Positions 9,066-18,901 are shown, counted from the first letter of the stretch. The stretch: 64,000 nt of DNA from Devosia ginsengisoli (GCF_024707105.1 NZ_JANQAJ010000009.1:248001-312000); one strand, 5' to 3'. A program made the numbers and translations. The notes: a model not told the origin generated them from the sequence alone.

Positions 9066-10322
9066 ATGGACATCATCGTATTGGGCGCCGGCATTGTCGG
9101 CGTAGCCACGGCCTATTGCCTCGCGCAGGAAGGTCACACGGTCAGGGTTGTCGAGCGGCAGGCGGCGGCCGGTCTTGAAACCAGCTTTGCCAATGGCAGC
9201 CAGCTCGTCGCTCACGGCGGGGGCCCCTGGAGCGCGCCGGGCGTGCCGACCAACTTGCTGAAATGGTTCGGGCGCAGGGATGCTCCGCTTATGCTCCGGC
9301 TATCTGCCATCCCCGGTCTCTGGCGCTGGGGGCCGCAATTCCTGCTCAATTGCACGCAGGCCCGCTGGACGCACAACGCGATTTCACTGCACCATCTGGC
9401 GATGTCGAGCATCCGCGAACTCGACCGCATTGTCGCCGACGAGCGCCTGGAGTTTGACCAGCTCCGGAAGGGCATATTGGTGGTGCATAAAAGTCAGCAG
9501 GCCTTTGACGCCGCTGCGGCCCATGTCGCGGTCGAGAACGCGGCCGGCATGCGCAAACACGCCGTCGACGCCGAAGCCTGCATAGCCCTTGAGCCGGCGC
9601 TCACTCATCAACGCCACCAAATTTCCGGCGGCATCTATGCCGAAGCGGACCGCACCGGCGACTGCCTGAGTTTTACGCAGGCCCTTGCCACCGCGGCCCT
9701 GCGGCTCGGCGTAACCTTCGACTACCAAACCCGCATAGAATCCATCACCTCGAACGGCCGGTCGATCACCGGCGTGGTGACCGACAAAGGCCGCCTGCAG
9801 GCAGATCGCTACGTGATGTGTCTCGGCAGCTACTCTCCGCTGTTGAGCCGCCAGGTCGGCATCGATTTACCGATCTATCCCGTGAAAGGCTATTCAGCCA
9901 CGGTCTCAGTCGATGGTTGGGACGGCGCTCCCACCATTTCGTTGATCGATGCCTCTCGCAAAATGGGCTTCTCACGCCTCGGCAACCGGCTGCGGATTGC
10001 CGGCACCGCCGAATTTGCCGGCCACTCGACGACATTGGACGCAGACCGGGGCAAAATCCTGCTGGATGGGCTGCTGGAAATGTTTCCTTTCTGCCCCGGT
10101 GCGGCAGACGCCATGCACTGGTCAGGATTACGACCGATGACGCCCGATGGCGTGCCGGTGGTCGGACGAACCAGGCTGGATAACCTGCTGATCAATTCGG
10201 GTCACGGCACATTGGGCTGGTCGCTGTCCTGCGGATCGGCGCGGCTCATCTGCGAGTTGATCGGCAACCGGACGCCGGAGATCGACCCCGGGCTTTATGC
10301 TCCCGAACGCCGCTATTTCTAG
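9066..10322 (+). CDS. FAD-dependent oxidoreductase, DadA-like (D-amino-acid dehydrogenase family)
   Basis: 418 residues from ATG 9066, which has AAGG nine bases upstream; ATG 9057 is an alternative three codons earlier but lacks usable spacing. The N-terminal dinucleotide fold MDIIVLGAGIVGVATAYCL is followed by a DadA-like body (ANGSQLVAHGGGPWSAPG, SGLRPMTPDGVPVVGR, GHGTLGWSLSCGSARL). Such enzymes oxidise D-amino acids, sarcosine-like amines or opine/Amadori-type secondary amines and pass electrons to quinones. With RidA upstream, an imine product is likely. Substrate unknown. Its stop overlaps the convergent LysR gene by four bases. Confidence 0.92.
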   Translation: MDIIVLGAGIVGVATAYCLAQEGHTVRVVERQAAAGLETSFANGSQLVAHGGGPWSAPGVPTNLLKWFGRRDAPLMLRLSAIPGLWRWGPQFLLNCTQARWTHNAISLHHLAMSSIRELDRIVADERLEFDQLRKGILVVHKSQQAFDAAAAHVAVENAAGMRKHAVDAEACIALEPALTHQRHQISGGIYAEADRTGDCLSFTQALATAALRLGVTFDYQTRIESITSNGRSITGVVTDKGRLQADRYVMCLGSYSPLLSRQVGIDLPIYPVKGYSATVSVDGWDGAPTISLIDASRKMGFSRLGNRLRIAGTAEFAGHSTTLDADRGKILLDGLLEMFPFCPGAADAMHWSGLRPMTPDGVPVVGRTRLDNLLINSGHGTLGWSLSCGSARLICELIGNRTPEIDPGLYAPERRYF

Positions 10323-11257
10323 GCTGGCAGAAAGTCGGGTGCCGGTGGTAGCAGCGCGTCGGCAATTTCCGCGCAGCGCTCGCGGGCAAACTGAACCAGC
10401 CGCTCGCGGTTGAAACCCGGCGCATGGCCCTCGGTCCAATAGGCACAAAACTCGAAACTGACTGCCGGTTCAAGCCGGGCAAACCAGATGCCGGAGCGGC
10501 GGAACGGGTGGGCCGCAATCGGATCGAGAATAGCGAAACCCAGCCCCTCCTCGACCATGGCGCATGCCGCCATGGCACTGGGGCATTTGATCACCTGCCG
10601 CTGCTGGACGCCGTGTTGGGCAAATACCGCAGCGGCAGGATCGACCAGCCTGTCGGCCCGTGGCACGCTGATCATGTCGAACCCATCCAATTCATTGACA
10701 TGCACCACAGTCTGGCCAGCCAACGGATGGCGCGCCGGTAGCAGGCAATAGGCATCGAATCTCCGCAACACCACACGGCTGACGCCCGGAACATCTGTGG
10801 TTGTCAGTGCAAAGCCGATATCTGCCTGGCGGGACGACACCTGTCCCAGCACCTGCTCGTTGCTGGCAGCCGCAACCCGGAAATAGCTGTGGTCGATCTG
10901 CTCGTGATAGCGCGCGATTACCCGGGGCAGCACAGCGACGGCGAATACCGGCAGCAGCGCCACCGAAATGATCGCCTCCGGCTCGTCCCGCAGTTGCAGG
11001 CAGACATCATTGATCCGGTCCAGACCGACAAAAGCACGCTGGATTTCAGCAAACAGTATGTTGGCACGCGCCGTGGGTACCAACCGCCCCTGCTGGCGGT
11101 CAAACAACGGAAATTGCAGCAGCCCATCGATATCGCGGAGAACATGGCTGACCGCCGGCTGGGTAACATGCAGGCTCGAGGCGGCACCGGTAGCGGAGCC
11201 AGTCAGCATCACGCTTCGAATAACCTCGATATGGCGGTGCGTCAGCTTGTTGGCCAT
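10319..11257 (-). CDS. LysR family transcriptional regulator
   Basis: 312 residues: N-terminal winged helix (about 5-65; LTHRHIEVIRSVMLTGSATGAASSLHVTQPAVS) and a periplasmic-binding-like effector domain (about 90-295). LysR proteins usually bind their own promoter region and respond to a small metabolite. It is divergent from the ROK regulator gene, and operator copy 2 sits 48 bases before its start. Two regulators therefore face each other across one control region, probably for different inputs of the same pathway. Confidence 0.94.
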   Translation of the reverse strand: MANKLTHRHIEVIRSVMLTGSATGAASSLHVTQPAVSHVLRDIDGLLQFPLFDRQQGRLVPTARANILFAEIQRAFVGLDRINDVCLQLRDEPEAIISVALLPVFAVAVLPRVIARYHEQIDHSYFRVAAASNEQVLGQVSSRQADIGFALTTTDVPGVSRVVLRRFDAYCLLPARHPLAGQTVVHVNELDGFDMISVPRADRLVDPAAAVFAQHGVQQRQVIKCPSAMAACAMVEEGLGFAILDPIAAHPFRRSGIWFARLEPAVSFEFCAYWTEGHAPGFNRERLVQFARERCAEIADALLPPAPDFLPA

Positions 11258-11304
11258 GGCCGCTCCGATCTGCCGGGGCTTTCCGCCGCCCCGCAGTCAC
11301 GGGT

Positions 11305-11329
11305 ATAGTTTGTAAAAATACCTAACTAA
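11305..11329. promoter_or_regulatory. Putative ROK-type operator, copy 2
   Basis: The arms are ATAGTT and AACTAA with a 13-base centre (TGTAAAAATACCT), the same 25-base spacing as copies 1 and 3. It is the least symmetric copy. It lies between the LysR (start 11257) and ROK (start about 11474) genes, a position that suits autoregulation. Confidence 0.65.
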
Positions 11330-11473
11330 ACCAGATTGCGCGATTTGTCGTTACCTGACAAGACATTGTTCCTGTCTTGCTGGATATTCCGGCCGCACCG
11401 CAGTCTCCCCCGGGGTGGTTGAGTTGCCCCTAAATCTGGCTATGGTGCGCCGAACGGACTGATGGAGAAGCGC

Positions 11474-12706
11474 ATGCTGCGCCGCGCAATCGACGAACAG
11501 CGGACGATGAAAACTCCGACCAAGGAGGCCTCGCCGCCGCTGACCGAGAGCGCCAGAGCCGTGCTGCGTACCATTGCCGAATATGGCTCGGTCACCCGCC
11601 CGCAACTGGGGGCACTGCTGGCACTGTCCAAACCCACCATGTCGGCGGCGGTCGCCGAACTGGACGCGCTTCGGCTGGTCGCCGCCAAGGGTGTCCACAA
11701 GGGTGCGACCGGCCGATCGGCACAAATATATGGTCTTGGCCCCGGCGCGGGCTATGTCGTGGGCGTCGATATCGGTGCGACCCAGGTAAGGGCCCTCGCC
11801 TATGGTCTCGATGACGAGCGCTTGGGCGCCTCGACGCACCCTATCGCGGCCGCCGACATTGCCGCCAACGATAGGCTGACCGGCGTAGTTGACGAGGTGA
11901 TGCGGCAGGTGACGCCGAAAGCGCGACGCCATCCCGGCCCGTTGCGCGCCATTGCCGTCGCTGTGCCTCTCAGTATTTCCGAGCACCGGCTGAAAGACAC
12001 GCTGGCCCCGCTGCAGGACGTCTTGTCTGCAATGCGCAAGCGGCTGCGGGCGCCGATCATTCTGGAAAACAACGTCAATTGCGCCGCCATTGCCGAACAT
12101 CGCTTTGGCGCGGCACGCGAGGCCGATGTCTTTGCCTACCTGCAGGTGGGGGTTCGCATCGGCCTCGGACTGGTTATCGGTGGCAAGCTGTTCCGCGGTG
12201 CCGGTGGCTTTGCCGGTGAGGTGGGGCGCATCCCCTTTCCTTGGTCGGAGAGCGAGGTTCCGACGCGGGAGGCATTGGAGCACTATCTGGGCGCTACCGC
12301 CTTCATGGCGCGTGTTGCCGCAGGCTGGCCGGCGGATGCCGGCGCACCGCCACCAAGCGCTCGGGAGCTGTTTGAGCTGGCCGCCGCGGGCTCGGAGACC
12401 GCACGCTCATGGGTGGACAGGCATGCCCGCGACATTGGCAGGTTGATGGCCGCGTGCATCGGCATGTTCGATCCAGGTCGTATCGTCCTGGGTGGTGGCG
12501 TGGGGCAAAATCCAATGCTGGTTGGCGAGGTCAGTCGCGTGGTGCGCGAGCTGACCTGGCCGAGCGATATCACCGTCGGCACGCTCGGCGACGATGCCAC
12601 TGCACTAGGCGCCATGCGCATCGCCAGCCAGTACGGGCTTGCCCAACTGACTGGCGATCCCACTACGGCAATTGTGCTGCCGACAACCCGGCAGCGCAGG
12701 AGCTGA
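11474..12706 (+). CDS. ROK family transcriptional regulator (NagC/Mlc/XylR type)
   Basis: 410 residues from ATG 11474 (GGAG six bases upstream); ATG 11462 is an in-frame alternative. The order is a winged helix (about 22-75; SVTRPQLGALLALSKPTMS) and then a ROK sugar-kinase fold starting at GVDIGATQVRA, with LENNVNCAAIAEHRFG and a late LGGGVGQNP. The zinc-binding CxCGxxGC motif of most ROK proteins is missing: the sequence reads GEVGRIPFP there. A phosphoryl-transfer role is unlikely. It is the natural candidate to bind the three 25-bp sites at 8342, 11305 and 18775, as a repressor relieved by a sugar or amino sugar. Confidence 0.92.
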   Translation: MLRRAIDEQRTMKTPTKEASPPLTESARAVLRTIAEYGSVTRPQLGALLALSKPTMSAAVAELDALRLVAAKGVHKGATGRSAQIYGLGPGAGYVVGVDIGATQVRALAYGLDDERLGASTHPIAAADIAANDRLTGVVDEVMRQVTPKARRHPGPLRAIAVAVPLSISEHRLKDTLAPLQDVLSAMRKRLRAPIILENNVNCAAIAEHRFGAAREADVFAYLQVGVRIGLGLVIGGKLFRGAGGFAGEVGRIPFPWSESEVPTREALEHYLGATAFMARVAAGWPADAGAPPPSARELFELAAAGSETARSWVDRHARDIGRLMAACIGMFDPGRIVLGGGVGQNPMLVGEVSRVVRELTWPSDITVGTLGDDATALGAMRIASQYGLAQLTGDPTTAIVLPTTRQRRS

Positions 12707-12709
12707 CGC

Positions 12710-13714
12710 TTAGCGGACCACGCGACCTTCTACAGGGTAAGCCGGATCAATATAGCCCGGGGTGGAGTCGTGCCCGGCCGGCACCATGGCGCTCAGCGTT
12801 GCTTCGTCCTGCGCGGTATAGTCGTAATCCAGCGCCTGAACATAGCCCTGCCATTGCTGCAGCGTCCGTGGGCCCGCGATGACCGAGGAGACCGAGGCAT
12901 TGGCCAGCACCCACTGCGTTGCGAGCGTGACCGAATTTGTCTGCCGTTTGTCTGCATAGGCGGCGACGTCCTCGGCGATGCGCAGCGATTCCTCGCGCCA
13001 TTCGGTCGCCAGCATGCGCGCGTCCTTGCGGCCGGCACGGCTATCCGGATCTGGCTCGACACCGGGCCTATACTTGCCGGTGAGCACGCCACGCGCCAAT
13101 GGGCTGTAGGGTACCAGGCCAACGCCATAATGCAGCGCGAGCGGAATGAGATCATACTCGGCGGTACGGTTGAGCATGTTGTATTGCGGCTGGAACATTA
13201 CCGGCCGGTCGATCCCCAGATCATCGCACATCTTGCAGATAATGGCGGCGCGCCAGGGCCGGAAGTTGGAGAGGCCGAAATAGCGGACCTTGCCTTCGCG
13301 CACCAGGGTGGCGACGGCCAGCATGGTTTCTTCCAGCGGCACGTCGCGGTCTTCCCGATGCAGGCACAGCACGTCGAGATAGTCGGTATCGAGGCGCTTG
13401 AGGCAGGCTTCAGTACCCTCGAGCACCCAATGGCGCGACAGCCCCCGGCTGTTGGGATTGCCACCCAGATTATTGCCCATCTTGGAGCACAGCACCCAGT
13501 CACTGCGATTGGCCTTGATCGCCTTGCCGGCGATCTGCTCGGCAGCCCCGCCATTATAGACGTCGGCGCTGTCGATGAAGTTCACGCCGCTATCCTTGGC
13601 GGCTGCGATGATTTCGATGGCATCCTGTTCGCTGGTCTGATTGCCAAACATCATCGTGCCTAGGCATAATTCCGACACACGCAGGCCACTGCGGCCCAAC
13701 TGACGATAGTCCAT
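12710..13714 (-). CDS. Aldo/keto reductase
   Basis: 334 residues. The AKR tetrad is complete: Asp48, Tyr53 (DSADVYNGG), Lys78 (VLCSKMG) and His119 (CLHRED). LGTMMFGNQTSEQD at the N-terminus and the late SVIAGPRTLQQ NADPH-binding block place it with the YajO/Tas-like reductases. It is the last of six genes reading from DppB at 18657. It likely interconverts a sugar aldehyde or ketone and an alcohol in the island's pathway. It ends four bases from the convergent ROK gene. Confidence 0.92.
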   Translation of the reverse strand: MDYRQLGRSGLRVSELCLGTMMFGNQTSEQDAIEIIAAAKDSGVNFIDSADVYNGGAAEQIAGKAIKANRSDWVLCSKMGNNLGGNPNSRGLSRHWVLEGTEACLKRLDTDYLDVLCLHREDRDVPLEETMLAVATLVREGKVRYFGLSNFRPWRAAIICKMCDDLGIDRPVMFQPQYNMLNRTAEYDLIPLALHYGVGLVPYSPLARGVLTGKYRPGVEPDPDSRAGRKDARMLATEWREESLRIAEDVAAYADKRQTNSVTLATQWVLANASVSSVIAGPRTLQQWQGYVQALDYDYTAQDEATLSAMVPAGHDSTPGYIDPAYPVEGRVVR

Positions 13715-13743
13715 TTTGCTGCTCCTCTTTGTTAGACGCGGGA

Positions 13744-14859
13744 CTATTGTGCCCGCACTGGAATGCTACGACGCGCCATTTCGGCGGCGTCGAATTCAAG
13801 CCCCAATCCCGGCGCTGTCGGCAGGATGAAGTGGCCATCCACTGGCCGCGAGGGGTTGCGGAAAACTGAATCGGCGCGTTCCCAGCCATCGCACAACTCG
13901 ATGGGCTTGGAGCGCAGCATGATGGTAGACAGCATATGGACATTGGCCATGTGGCCAATGCTGGGCTGAGTCTGGTGCGGCACCAGTTCGACGCCATGCG
14001 CGGCAGCGATTGCTTGGCATTGCATCAGGCCGGTAATGCCTCCCATCTTGATGATGTCAGGCTGCACCATGCGGACGCCGGCTTCGATCAGATCCTTGAC
14101 GCCTTGCAACGTATAAGTCTGTTCGCCCGCCGAAACCGTGATGTCGAGCCGGCGCGCCAGCTCGCCCGTCGCCGCCACGTTGTAATGCTGCAACGGCTCT
14201 TCGAACCAGATATAGCCCAGCTCTTCCAGCGCCCGCCCTACCCGGATGGCAGCGCCGAACGAGTAACCGTTGTTGGCATCGAACGCCAACGGGAAGTCAT
14301 CGCCGACCGCCTCGCGCACGGCGCGGGCCTTGGCAATATCGCCGGCAATATCCAGATCCTGGCGGGTCCGGTCGCCATCACGGCGCAATTTGAGTGCCGC
14401 CGGACGTTCCGATTTGATCCGCCGCACGGCGTGTTCGACCAGCCATTCGGCGCTCTTGGCCGCGCCGCCGCCCATTGAGGCATAGCAGGGCAACCGATCC
14501 TGCCAGGCGCCGCCCAGCAGTTTGTAAACAGGCAGGCCCAGCAGCTTGCCCTTGAGATCCCACAGTGCAATGTCCAGCCCGGCAATAGCACCGGTCACCA
14601 CGCCTTCCGGACCAAGCTTGATGCATTTGTGCAGCAGGCGATCCAGCAACACGGCGTGGTCGAGCACATGATGGCCCACAAGGTCGGAAATCATGTCATT
14701 GGCGATAACGGTGAGCGACGCCAGCCCGCCTTGCATCGGCGAGACTTCGCCCAGGCCAAACAGGCCATCCTCGCCCTGAACGCGGATGAAGGCGCTGCGC
14801 ACCCCTTGCCCCGGCTCCTGCCACTCCAGCTGGAAAGTTTCGATCGCAGTGATTTTCAT
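13744..14859 (-). CDS. Mandelate racemase/muconate lactonizing enzyme family protein
   Basis: 371 residues of the enolase superfamily. The capping domain (1-115) precedes a TIM barrel with metal ligands Asp194 (FDANNGY), Glu220 (WFEEP) and Glu246 (SAGEQ). Lys157 lies in the LKLRRDGD strand, and the Asp268/His295 pair (QPDIIKMGG, VPHQTQ) is the general acid/base dyad of the mandelate-racemase subgroup. Acid-sugar dehydratases have this arrangement; L-Ala-D/L-Glu epimerases do not. It starts nine bases after the upstream ATPase stop. Dehydration of an imported or derived sugar acid is the likeliest role. Confidence 0.92.
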   Translation of the reverse strand: MKITAIETFQLEWQEPGQGVRSAFIRVQGEDGLFGLGEVSPMQGGLASLTVIANDMISDLVGHHVLDHAVLLDRLLHKCIKLGPEGVVTGAIAGLDIALWDLKGKLLGLPVYKLLGGAWQDRLPCYASMGGGAAKSAEWLVEHAVRRIKSERPAALKLRRDGDRTRQDLDIAGDIAKARAVREAVGDDFPLAFDANNGYSFGAAIRVGRALEELGYIWFEEPLQHYNVAATGELARRLDITVSAGEQTYTLQGVKDLIEAGVRMVQPDIIKMGGITGLMQCQAIAAAHGVELVPHQTQPSIGHMANVHMLSTIMLRSKPIELCDGWERADSVFRNPSRPVDGHFILPTAPGLGLEFDAAEMARRSIPVRAQ

Positions 14860-14868
14860 GGCTGACGC

Positions 14869-15864
14869 TCAGGACACAAGAGGAATGGGATTGGGGGCGG
14901 CAAAGTGGCAGGCGGCCTGATGACCCTCGGCGATCTGGCGCAAGGCCGGTCTCTCCACGCGGCACACCGGCTGTGCCAACGGGCATCGCGTATGAAAATG
15001 GCAACCGGGGGGTACGCGGAGCGGACTCGGCACGTCGCCCTTGAGCACAATGGCTCGCGCCTTGCGGTGCGGATCGGGTTGTGGCGCAGCCGATAGCAGC
15101 GCCTGCGTATAGGGATGGTGCGGTGTATCGTAGACGGCCCGCTTGGGGCCGATCTCGACCACGCGTCCGAGATACATCACCATGACCCGGTCGGCGAAAT
15201 GGCGCACGACCGCCAGATCATGCGCCACGAAAAAATAGGAAAAGCCGTGCTGCTCCTGCAAGTCCTGCAGCAGATTGACGATTTGCGCCTGCACGGAAAC
15301 GTCGAGTGCCGAAACCGGCTCGTCGGCGACGATGAAGGCGGGATTGAGCGCGATAGCCCGGGCAATGCCGATGCGCTGGCGCTGCCCCCCGGAAAACTGA
15401 CGGGGATATTTGTCCATTATCGACGCCGAGAGCCCGACCTGCTCCAGCAGGCCGGCGACGCGCTCGCGCCGTTGCGCGCCGGTAAGGCCGGGCTCGAACA
15501 ATTCGAGCGGCTCACCAACGATATCTCCGACGCGCCGCCGCGGGCTCAGCGAGCCATAAGGATCCTGAAAAATGATCTGCGCCTTGGCCCGGACCGCGCG
15601 CAACTTGTGGCGTGGCAAGGCCGTGATATCAATTCCGTCGAGCTGAACTGTGCCGCTGGTCGGCTCGATAAGGCGCAGCAGCAGGCGTCCCAGTGTAGAC
15701 TTGCCGCACCCGCTTTCGCCGACAACGGCCAGCGTTTCCCCACGTGCTATGTCGAAGGAGACATCATCGACGGCGCGGACGCCGGGCACCTCCTTGCCAA
15801 ACCGTCGCCCACCGCCAAAAGTCTTTCCCAGGCCTTCGGCCCGCAGCAAATTTTCGGCCATCAC
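14869..15864 (-). CDS. ABC transporter ATP-binding protein, DppF/OppF type
   Basis: 331 residues. It has Walker [11 protein letters not shown]-loop FQDPYGS, signature FSGGQRQR, Walker B FIVADEP and an H-loop in VAHDLAV. The C-terminal oligopeptide-transporter extension carries a Cys cluster ([15 protein letters not shown]) typical of iron-sulfur-containing Dpp/Opp ATPases. It overlaps the DppD-type gene by four bases (ATGA). It pairs with that ATPase to power the importer encoded by this unit. Confidence 0.95.
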   Translation of the reverse strand: MMAENLLRAEGLGKTFGGGRRFGKEVPGVRAVDDVSFDIARGETLAVVGESGCGKSTLGRLLLRLIEPTSGTVQLDGIDITALPRHKLRAVRAKAQIIFQDPYGSLSPRRRVGDIVGEPLELFEPGLTGAQRRERVAGLLEQVGLSASIMDKYPRQFSGGQRQRIGIARAIALNPAFIVADEPVSALDVSVQAQIVNLLQDLQEQHGFSYFFVAHDLAVVRHFADRVMVMYLGRVVEIGPKRAVYDTPHHPYTQALLSAAPQPDPHRKARAIVLKGDVPSPLRVPPGCHFHTRCPLAQPVCRVERPALRQIAEGHQAACHFAAPNPIPLVS

Positions 15865-16856
15865 CGGACCTCCCCATCGGACGCATTGGCGGGCGCCGTA
15901 ACCCAGCAGGCCGCACCATGCCCCGAGCCGTGGTCGAACATTGGCGGCATCTCCACCGCACAGCGCGAGACCTTGCGCGCACAGCGCGGCTCGAACGGAC
16001 AGCCCGCCTTGATCGTGCCGGCCGGCGGCACCGATCCCGGAATCTGATAGAGGCGGCGCGCCTCATGTCCGGCCCGCACGATCGAGCGCAGCAGACCATC
16101 GGTATAAGGGTGAGCCGGCGCATCAAAGATGGCGGCCACTGGACCGGTCTCAACCACCCGGCCCGCATACATGACGACGATCCGATCGCAGACCTCGGCA
16201 ATCACGCTCAGATCGTGCGAAATCAGCAGGATGGCCGTGCCGGTCTCTTGGCGGATGGTGTTCATCACCCCAAGCACCTGCGCCTGAATGGTCACATCCA
16301 GCGCCGTGGTCGGCTCGTCGGCAATCAGCAGTCGTGGTTCGCAGGCCAGCGCCATTGCGATCATCACCCGCTGGCGCATTCCCCCGGAAAACTGGTGGGG
16401 ATAGGCCCGCAGGCGCGCCTCGGCATCGGGAATTCCTACCATCTTCAACAGTTGGACGACCCGTGCCCGTCGCTCTTCCCTCGACATGCGCTGATGCAAC
16501 AGGATGGCCTCGCCCACCTGATCGCCCACGGTCATCACCGGATTCAGCGAACTCATCGGCTCCTGAAAGATCATCGAGATCTTGCGACCTCGGATTTCAG
16601 GCATTTGGTCGATAGGCAGTTGCAGCAGGTCGACGCCATCGAGCTCGATGCGGCCGCGCGCAATATGGCCCGGCGGCACGGGGATGAGGCGCAGGACAGC
16701 CAGCGAGGTCAGGGACTTGCCCGAGCCCGACTCACCGACCAGACCAACCGCCTCGCCAGCATTCACCGTGAAACTGACCCCATCGACCACGCGGGTAACC
16801 TGCCCCCTGCTGATGAAGTCCACCGCCAGGTCATCGATTTTGAGCAGCGGGGTCAC
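15861..16856 (-). CDS. ABC transporter ATP-binding protein, DppD/OppD type
   Basis: 331 residues. It has Walker [21 protein letters not shown]-loop, signature FSGGMRQR, Walker B LLIADEP and ISHDL H-loop. The C-terminal [15 protein letters not shown] cluster is the OppD/DppD hallmark. Four-base overlaps on both sides (with the DppC-type and DppF-type genes) show tight coupling. The system imports a peptide-sized or peptide-like ligand; the neighbouring kinase and isomerase suggest an amino sugar or glycoconjugate. Confidence 0.95.
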   Translation of the reverse strand: MTPLLKIDDLAVDFISRGQVTRVVDGVSFTVNAGEAVGLVGESGSGKSLTSLAVLRLIPVPPGHIARGRIELDGVDLLQLPIDQMPEIRGRKISMIFQEPMSSLNPVMTVGDQVGEAILLHQRMSREERRARVVQLLKMVGIPDAEARLRAYPHQFSGGMRQRVMIAMALACEPRLLIADEPTTALDVTIQAQVLGVMNTIRQETGTAILLISHDLSVIAEVCDRIVVMYAGRVVETGPVAAIFDAPAHPYTDGLLRSIVRAGHEARRLYQIPGSVPPAGTIKAGCPFEPRCARKVSRCAVEMPPMFDHGSGHGAACWVTAPANASDGEVR

Positions 16857-17722
16857 GATTGCGTCTCCGGATCGAGCGCGTCGCGCAGCGCGTCACCCAG
16901 CACATTGAATGACAGCACGACCACGGTGATGAGCAGGCCGGCGCCAATGATTGGCCAGGGCGAGCCAAAGATGTTGTTGAGGGAATCGCGGATAATGTTG
17001 CCCCAACTGGGCTCCGGAGCCTGCGTGCCCAGGCCGAGAAAGCTCAGCGAGGCTTCCAGCCGGATGGCCGAAGCCACCCAGAGCGTCAGCAACACCAGGA
17101 TGGGTGCGGCGATATTAGGCAGCACGTGGCGAATGATGATGCGCGGTGAACTCAGCCCCACTGCGACCGACGCCTCGACATAGGCTTCCTGCACCACGGA
17201 TAGAGTGGAGGCGCGCGCCACACGGGCGAAGCTGGGAATGAAGGCCAGGGCGATAACGCCGACCACATTCCAGAAGCCGCCCCCAAGGACCGAGGCGATC
17301 ATGATAGCCAGGAGCAGTTCGGGAAACGACAGCATGGCGTCGTTGAGCCGGGTCAGCAGCCGATCGACAATGCCGCCATAGTACCCGGCCACTACGCCCA
17401 GGGTAGTACCGATCAGCGCCGCAATGATCGGCGAGACCAGCCCGACCACCAGCGAGTTGCGCGAGCCGTAAATCAGGCGCGACAACACGTCCCGACCAAA
17501 TTGGTCGGTTCCCAGCCAGTTCTCGGCGGACGGATATTGGTTGATCTTGAACACGCTCTGGGTCAACGGGTCCATCGGCGCCAGCAGAGGCGCAAACAGC
17601 GCGATCAGCACCATCAGCACGACGACTAGCCCGGACCCCAGCACCGTGGCATTGCCAGAAAGCAGTTCGCGCATCACCGCGCGGCGGGGTGGCTCGCTGG
17701 CCACTTGGACAACCTCGCTCAT
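16853..17722 (-). CDS. ABC transporter permease, DppC type
   Basis: 289 residues from ATG 17722; the frame runs open far upstream but that part is a shadow of the DppB gene. An N-terminal OppC-type segment precedes a hydrophobic helix (about 24-48), then the ENWLGTDQFGRDVLSRLIYG block and five more helices. The EAA loop (EASVAVGLSSPRIIIRHVLPN) that docks onto the ATPases is present. It overlaps DppB by four bases upstream and DppD by four bases downstream. Confidence 0.95.
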   Translation of the reverse strand: MSEVVQVASEPPRRAVMRELLSGNATVLGSGLVVVLMVLIALFAPLLAPMDPLTQSVFKINQYPSAENWLGTDQFGRDVLSRLIYGSRNSLVVGLVSPIIAALIGTTLGVVAGYYGGIVDRLLTRLNDAMLSFPELLLAIMIASVLGGGFWNVVGVIALAFIPSFARVARASTLSVVQEAYVEASVAVGLSSPRIIIRHVLPNIAAPILVLLTLWVASAIRLEASLSFLGLGTQAPEPSWGNIIRDSLNNIFGSPWPIIGAGLLITVVVLSFNVLGDALRDALDPETQS

Positions 17723-18657
17723 CGGCTTACCCTCACCCGCGGATCGATGACGACATAGGCCAGGTCCACCAGCAGGTTTACCAGCAGCACGAGAAAGGCA
17801 AACACGGCGACACCCCCTTGAATGACGGGATAGTCCCGGCGCGCGATGGCGCTGATCAGCATTTCGCCGATGCCGGGACGGTTGAAGACGAGCTCGATCG
17901 CCACCGAACCCGACAGGGTGGCCAACAGGCTGAGGCCGATGCCGGTGGCAATCGGCATCATGGCGTTGCGAAGGCCGTGACGATAAATGGCGCGCGGTTC
18001 GCGGGCACCCTTGGCACGGGCGGTGCGGACATAGTCCTTGCCCAGCACCTCGAGCAGCGACGTCCGCGTCAGCCGGGCGACGAATGCGGCCTTGATACAG
18101 GCCAACGTGACCGCCGGCAGGACGAGGTGATGCAGGCGGCTCAACAGATCGGTCCCGGCACCATTGATCGGGAACCAGCCCAGATTGAGCGAGAACACGA
18201 TCAACAGCACCGCTCCGAGATAGAAATCCGGAATGGCATAGCCGACCAGAGAAAATACCCGCACCCCGGAATCGGCCAGTTTGCGTCGTTTGACCGCGGC
18301 GAGAACACCCATCGGAATCCCCGCCAGAACCCCAAGGGCAACTGCGCTCAAGGTCAGCTCGATAGTATAGGGCAGGTTCCGCCCGATCAGCTCGGACACC
18401 AGGGTTTGGGAGGTCAGTGAACGACCGAAATCGAAGCGCACCATATCCCACAGGAAGACGAAATATTGCTGCCACAGCGGCAGGTCGAGGCCCATTTGCT
18501 GCCGGAACAACGCCAGTTGCTCCTGGGTGGCATAGTCGCCCAGGGCGACGCGGGCCGGGTCACCCGGCAATAGGCGCAAGGCGACAAACACCAGCGTCAA
18601 GATCAGCAAAATGGTGGGTACAGCGTCCAGAACCCGCCCCATGATCAGTCTCAGCAT
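17719..18657 (-). CDS. ABC transporter permease, DppB type
   Basis: 312 residues, six predicted helices. It starts MLRLIMGRVLDAVPTILLI, has the FVALRLLPGDPA motif after helix 1 and an EAA loop (ARAKGAREPRAIYRHGLRN). It is the first gene of a six-gene unit (DppB, C, D, F, enolase-superfamily, aldo/keto reductase). Operator copy 3 lies 118 bases upstream, shared with the divergent kinase/isomerase unit. No solute-binding protein is encoded in this unit. Confidence 0.95.
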   Translation of the reverse strand: MLRLIMGRVLDAVPTILLILTLVFVALRLLPGDPARVALGDYATQEQLALFRQQMGLDLPLWQQYFVFLWDMVRFDFGRSLTSQTLVSELIGRNLPYTIELTLSAVALGVLAGIPMGVLAAVKRRKLADSGVRVFSLVGYAIPDFYLGAVLLIVFSLNLGWFPINGAGTDLLSRLHHLVLPAVTLACIKAAFVARLTRTSLLEVLGKDYVRTARAKGAREPRAIYRHGLRNAMMPIATGIGLSLLATLSGSVAIELVFNRPGIGEMLISAIARRDYPVIQGGVAVFAFLVLLVNLLVDLAYVVIDPRVRVSR

Positions 18658-18774
18658 GTCACACCCGTTTCCCTTCTGGGGGTCAGCCTTATCCGTGTCC
18701 GCAGCAGGCCAGCAAGTCGCTTTCCATCAAGCCTTGACGCCGCTACCAAATCATAGTTTCTAAGCGCTGGCTAG

Positions 18775-18799
18775 TTAGTTCGGCAAAATTCCGAACTAA
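18775..18799. promoter_or_regulatory. Putative ROK-type operator, copy 3 (best palindrome)
   Basis: A perfect 9-base inverted repeat, TTAGTTCGG / CCGAACTAA, around a 7-base AT-rich centre. It is the most symmetric of the three copies and is preceded by the same GCTGGCTAG as copy 1. It lies between the DppB (start 18657) and kinase (start 18902) genes and can serve both directions. Confidence 0.75.
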
Positions 18800-18901
18800 C
18801 TTGCGATCAACAGGAGAGCTCGCTAAGGTGCTCCTGAAATTCAACGATAAGGCCGACTGGCCGCAGACTATTAGCCCGCATTGGGCCGAACAGGACGCCT
18901 G

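Noticed and set aside
11351..12283. A 310-codon minus-strand frame opposite the ROK regulator
   Set aside because: No motif is present, and the ROK regulator on the other strand has complete domains.
16853..18475. A 540-codon frame that would fuse DppB and DppC
   Set aside because: The first half is an out-of-frame reading of the DppB gene. The true DppC starts at 17722 with a four-base overlap.
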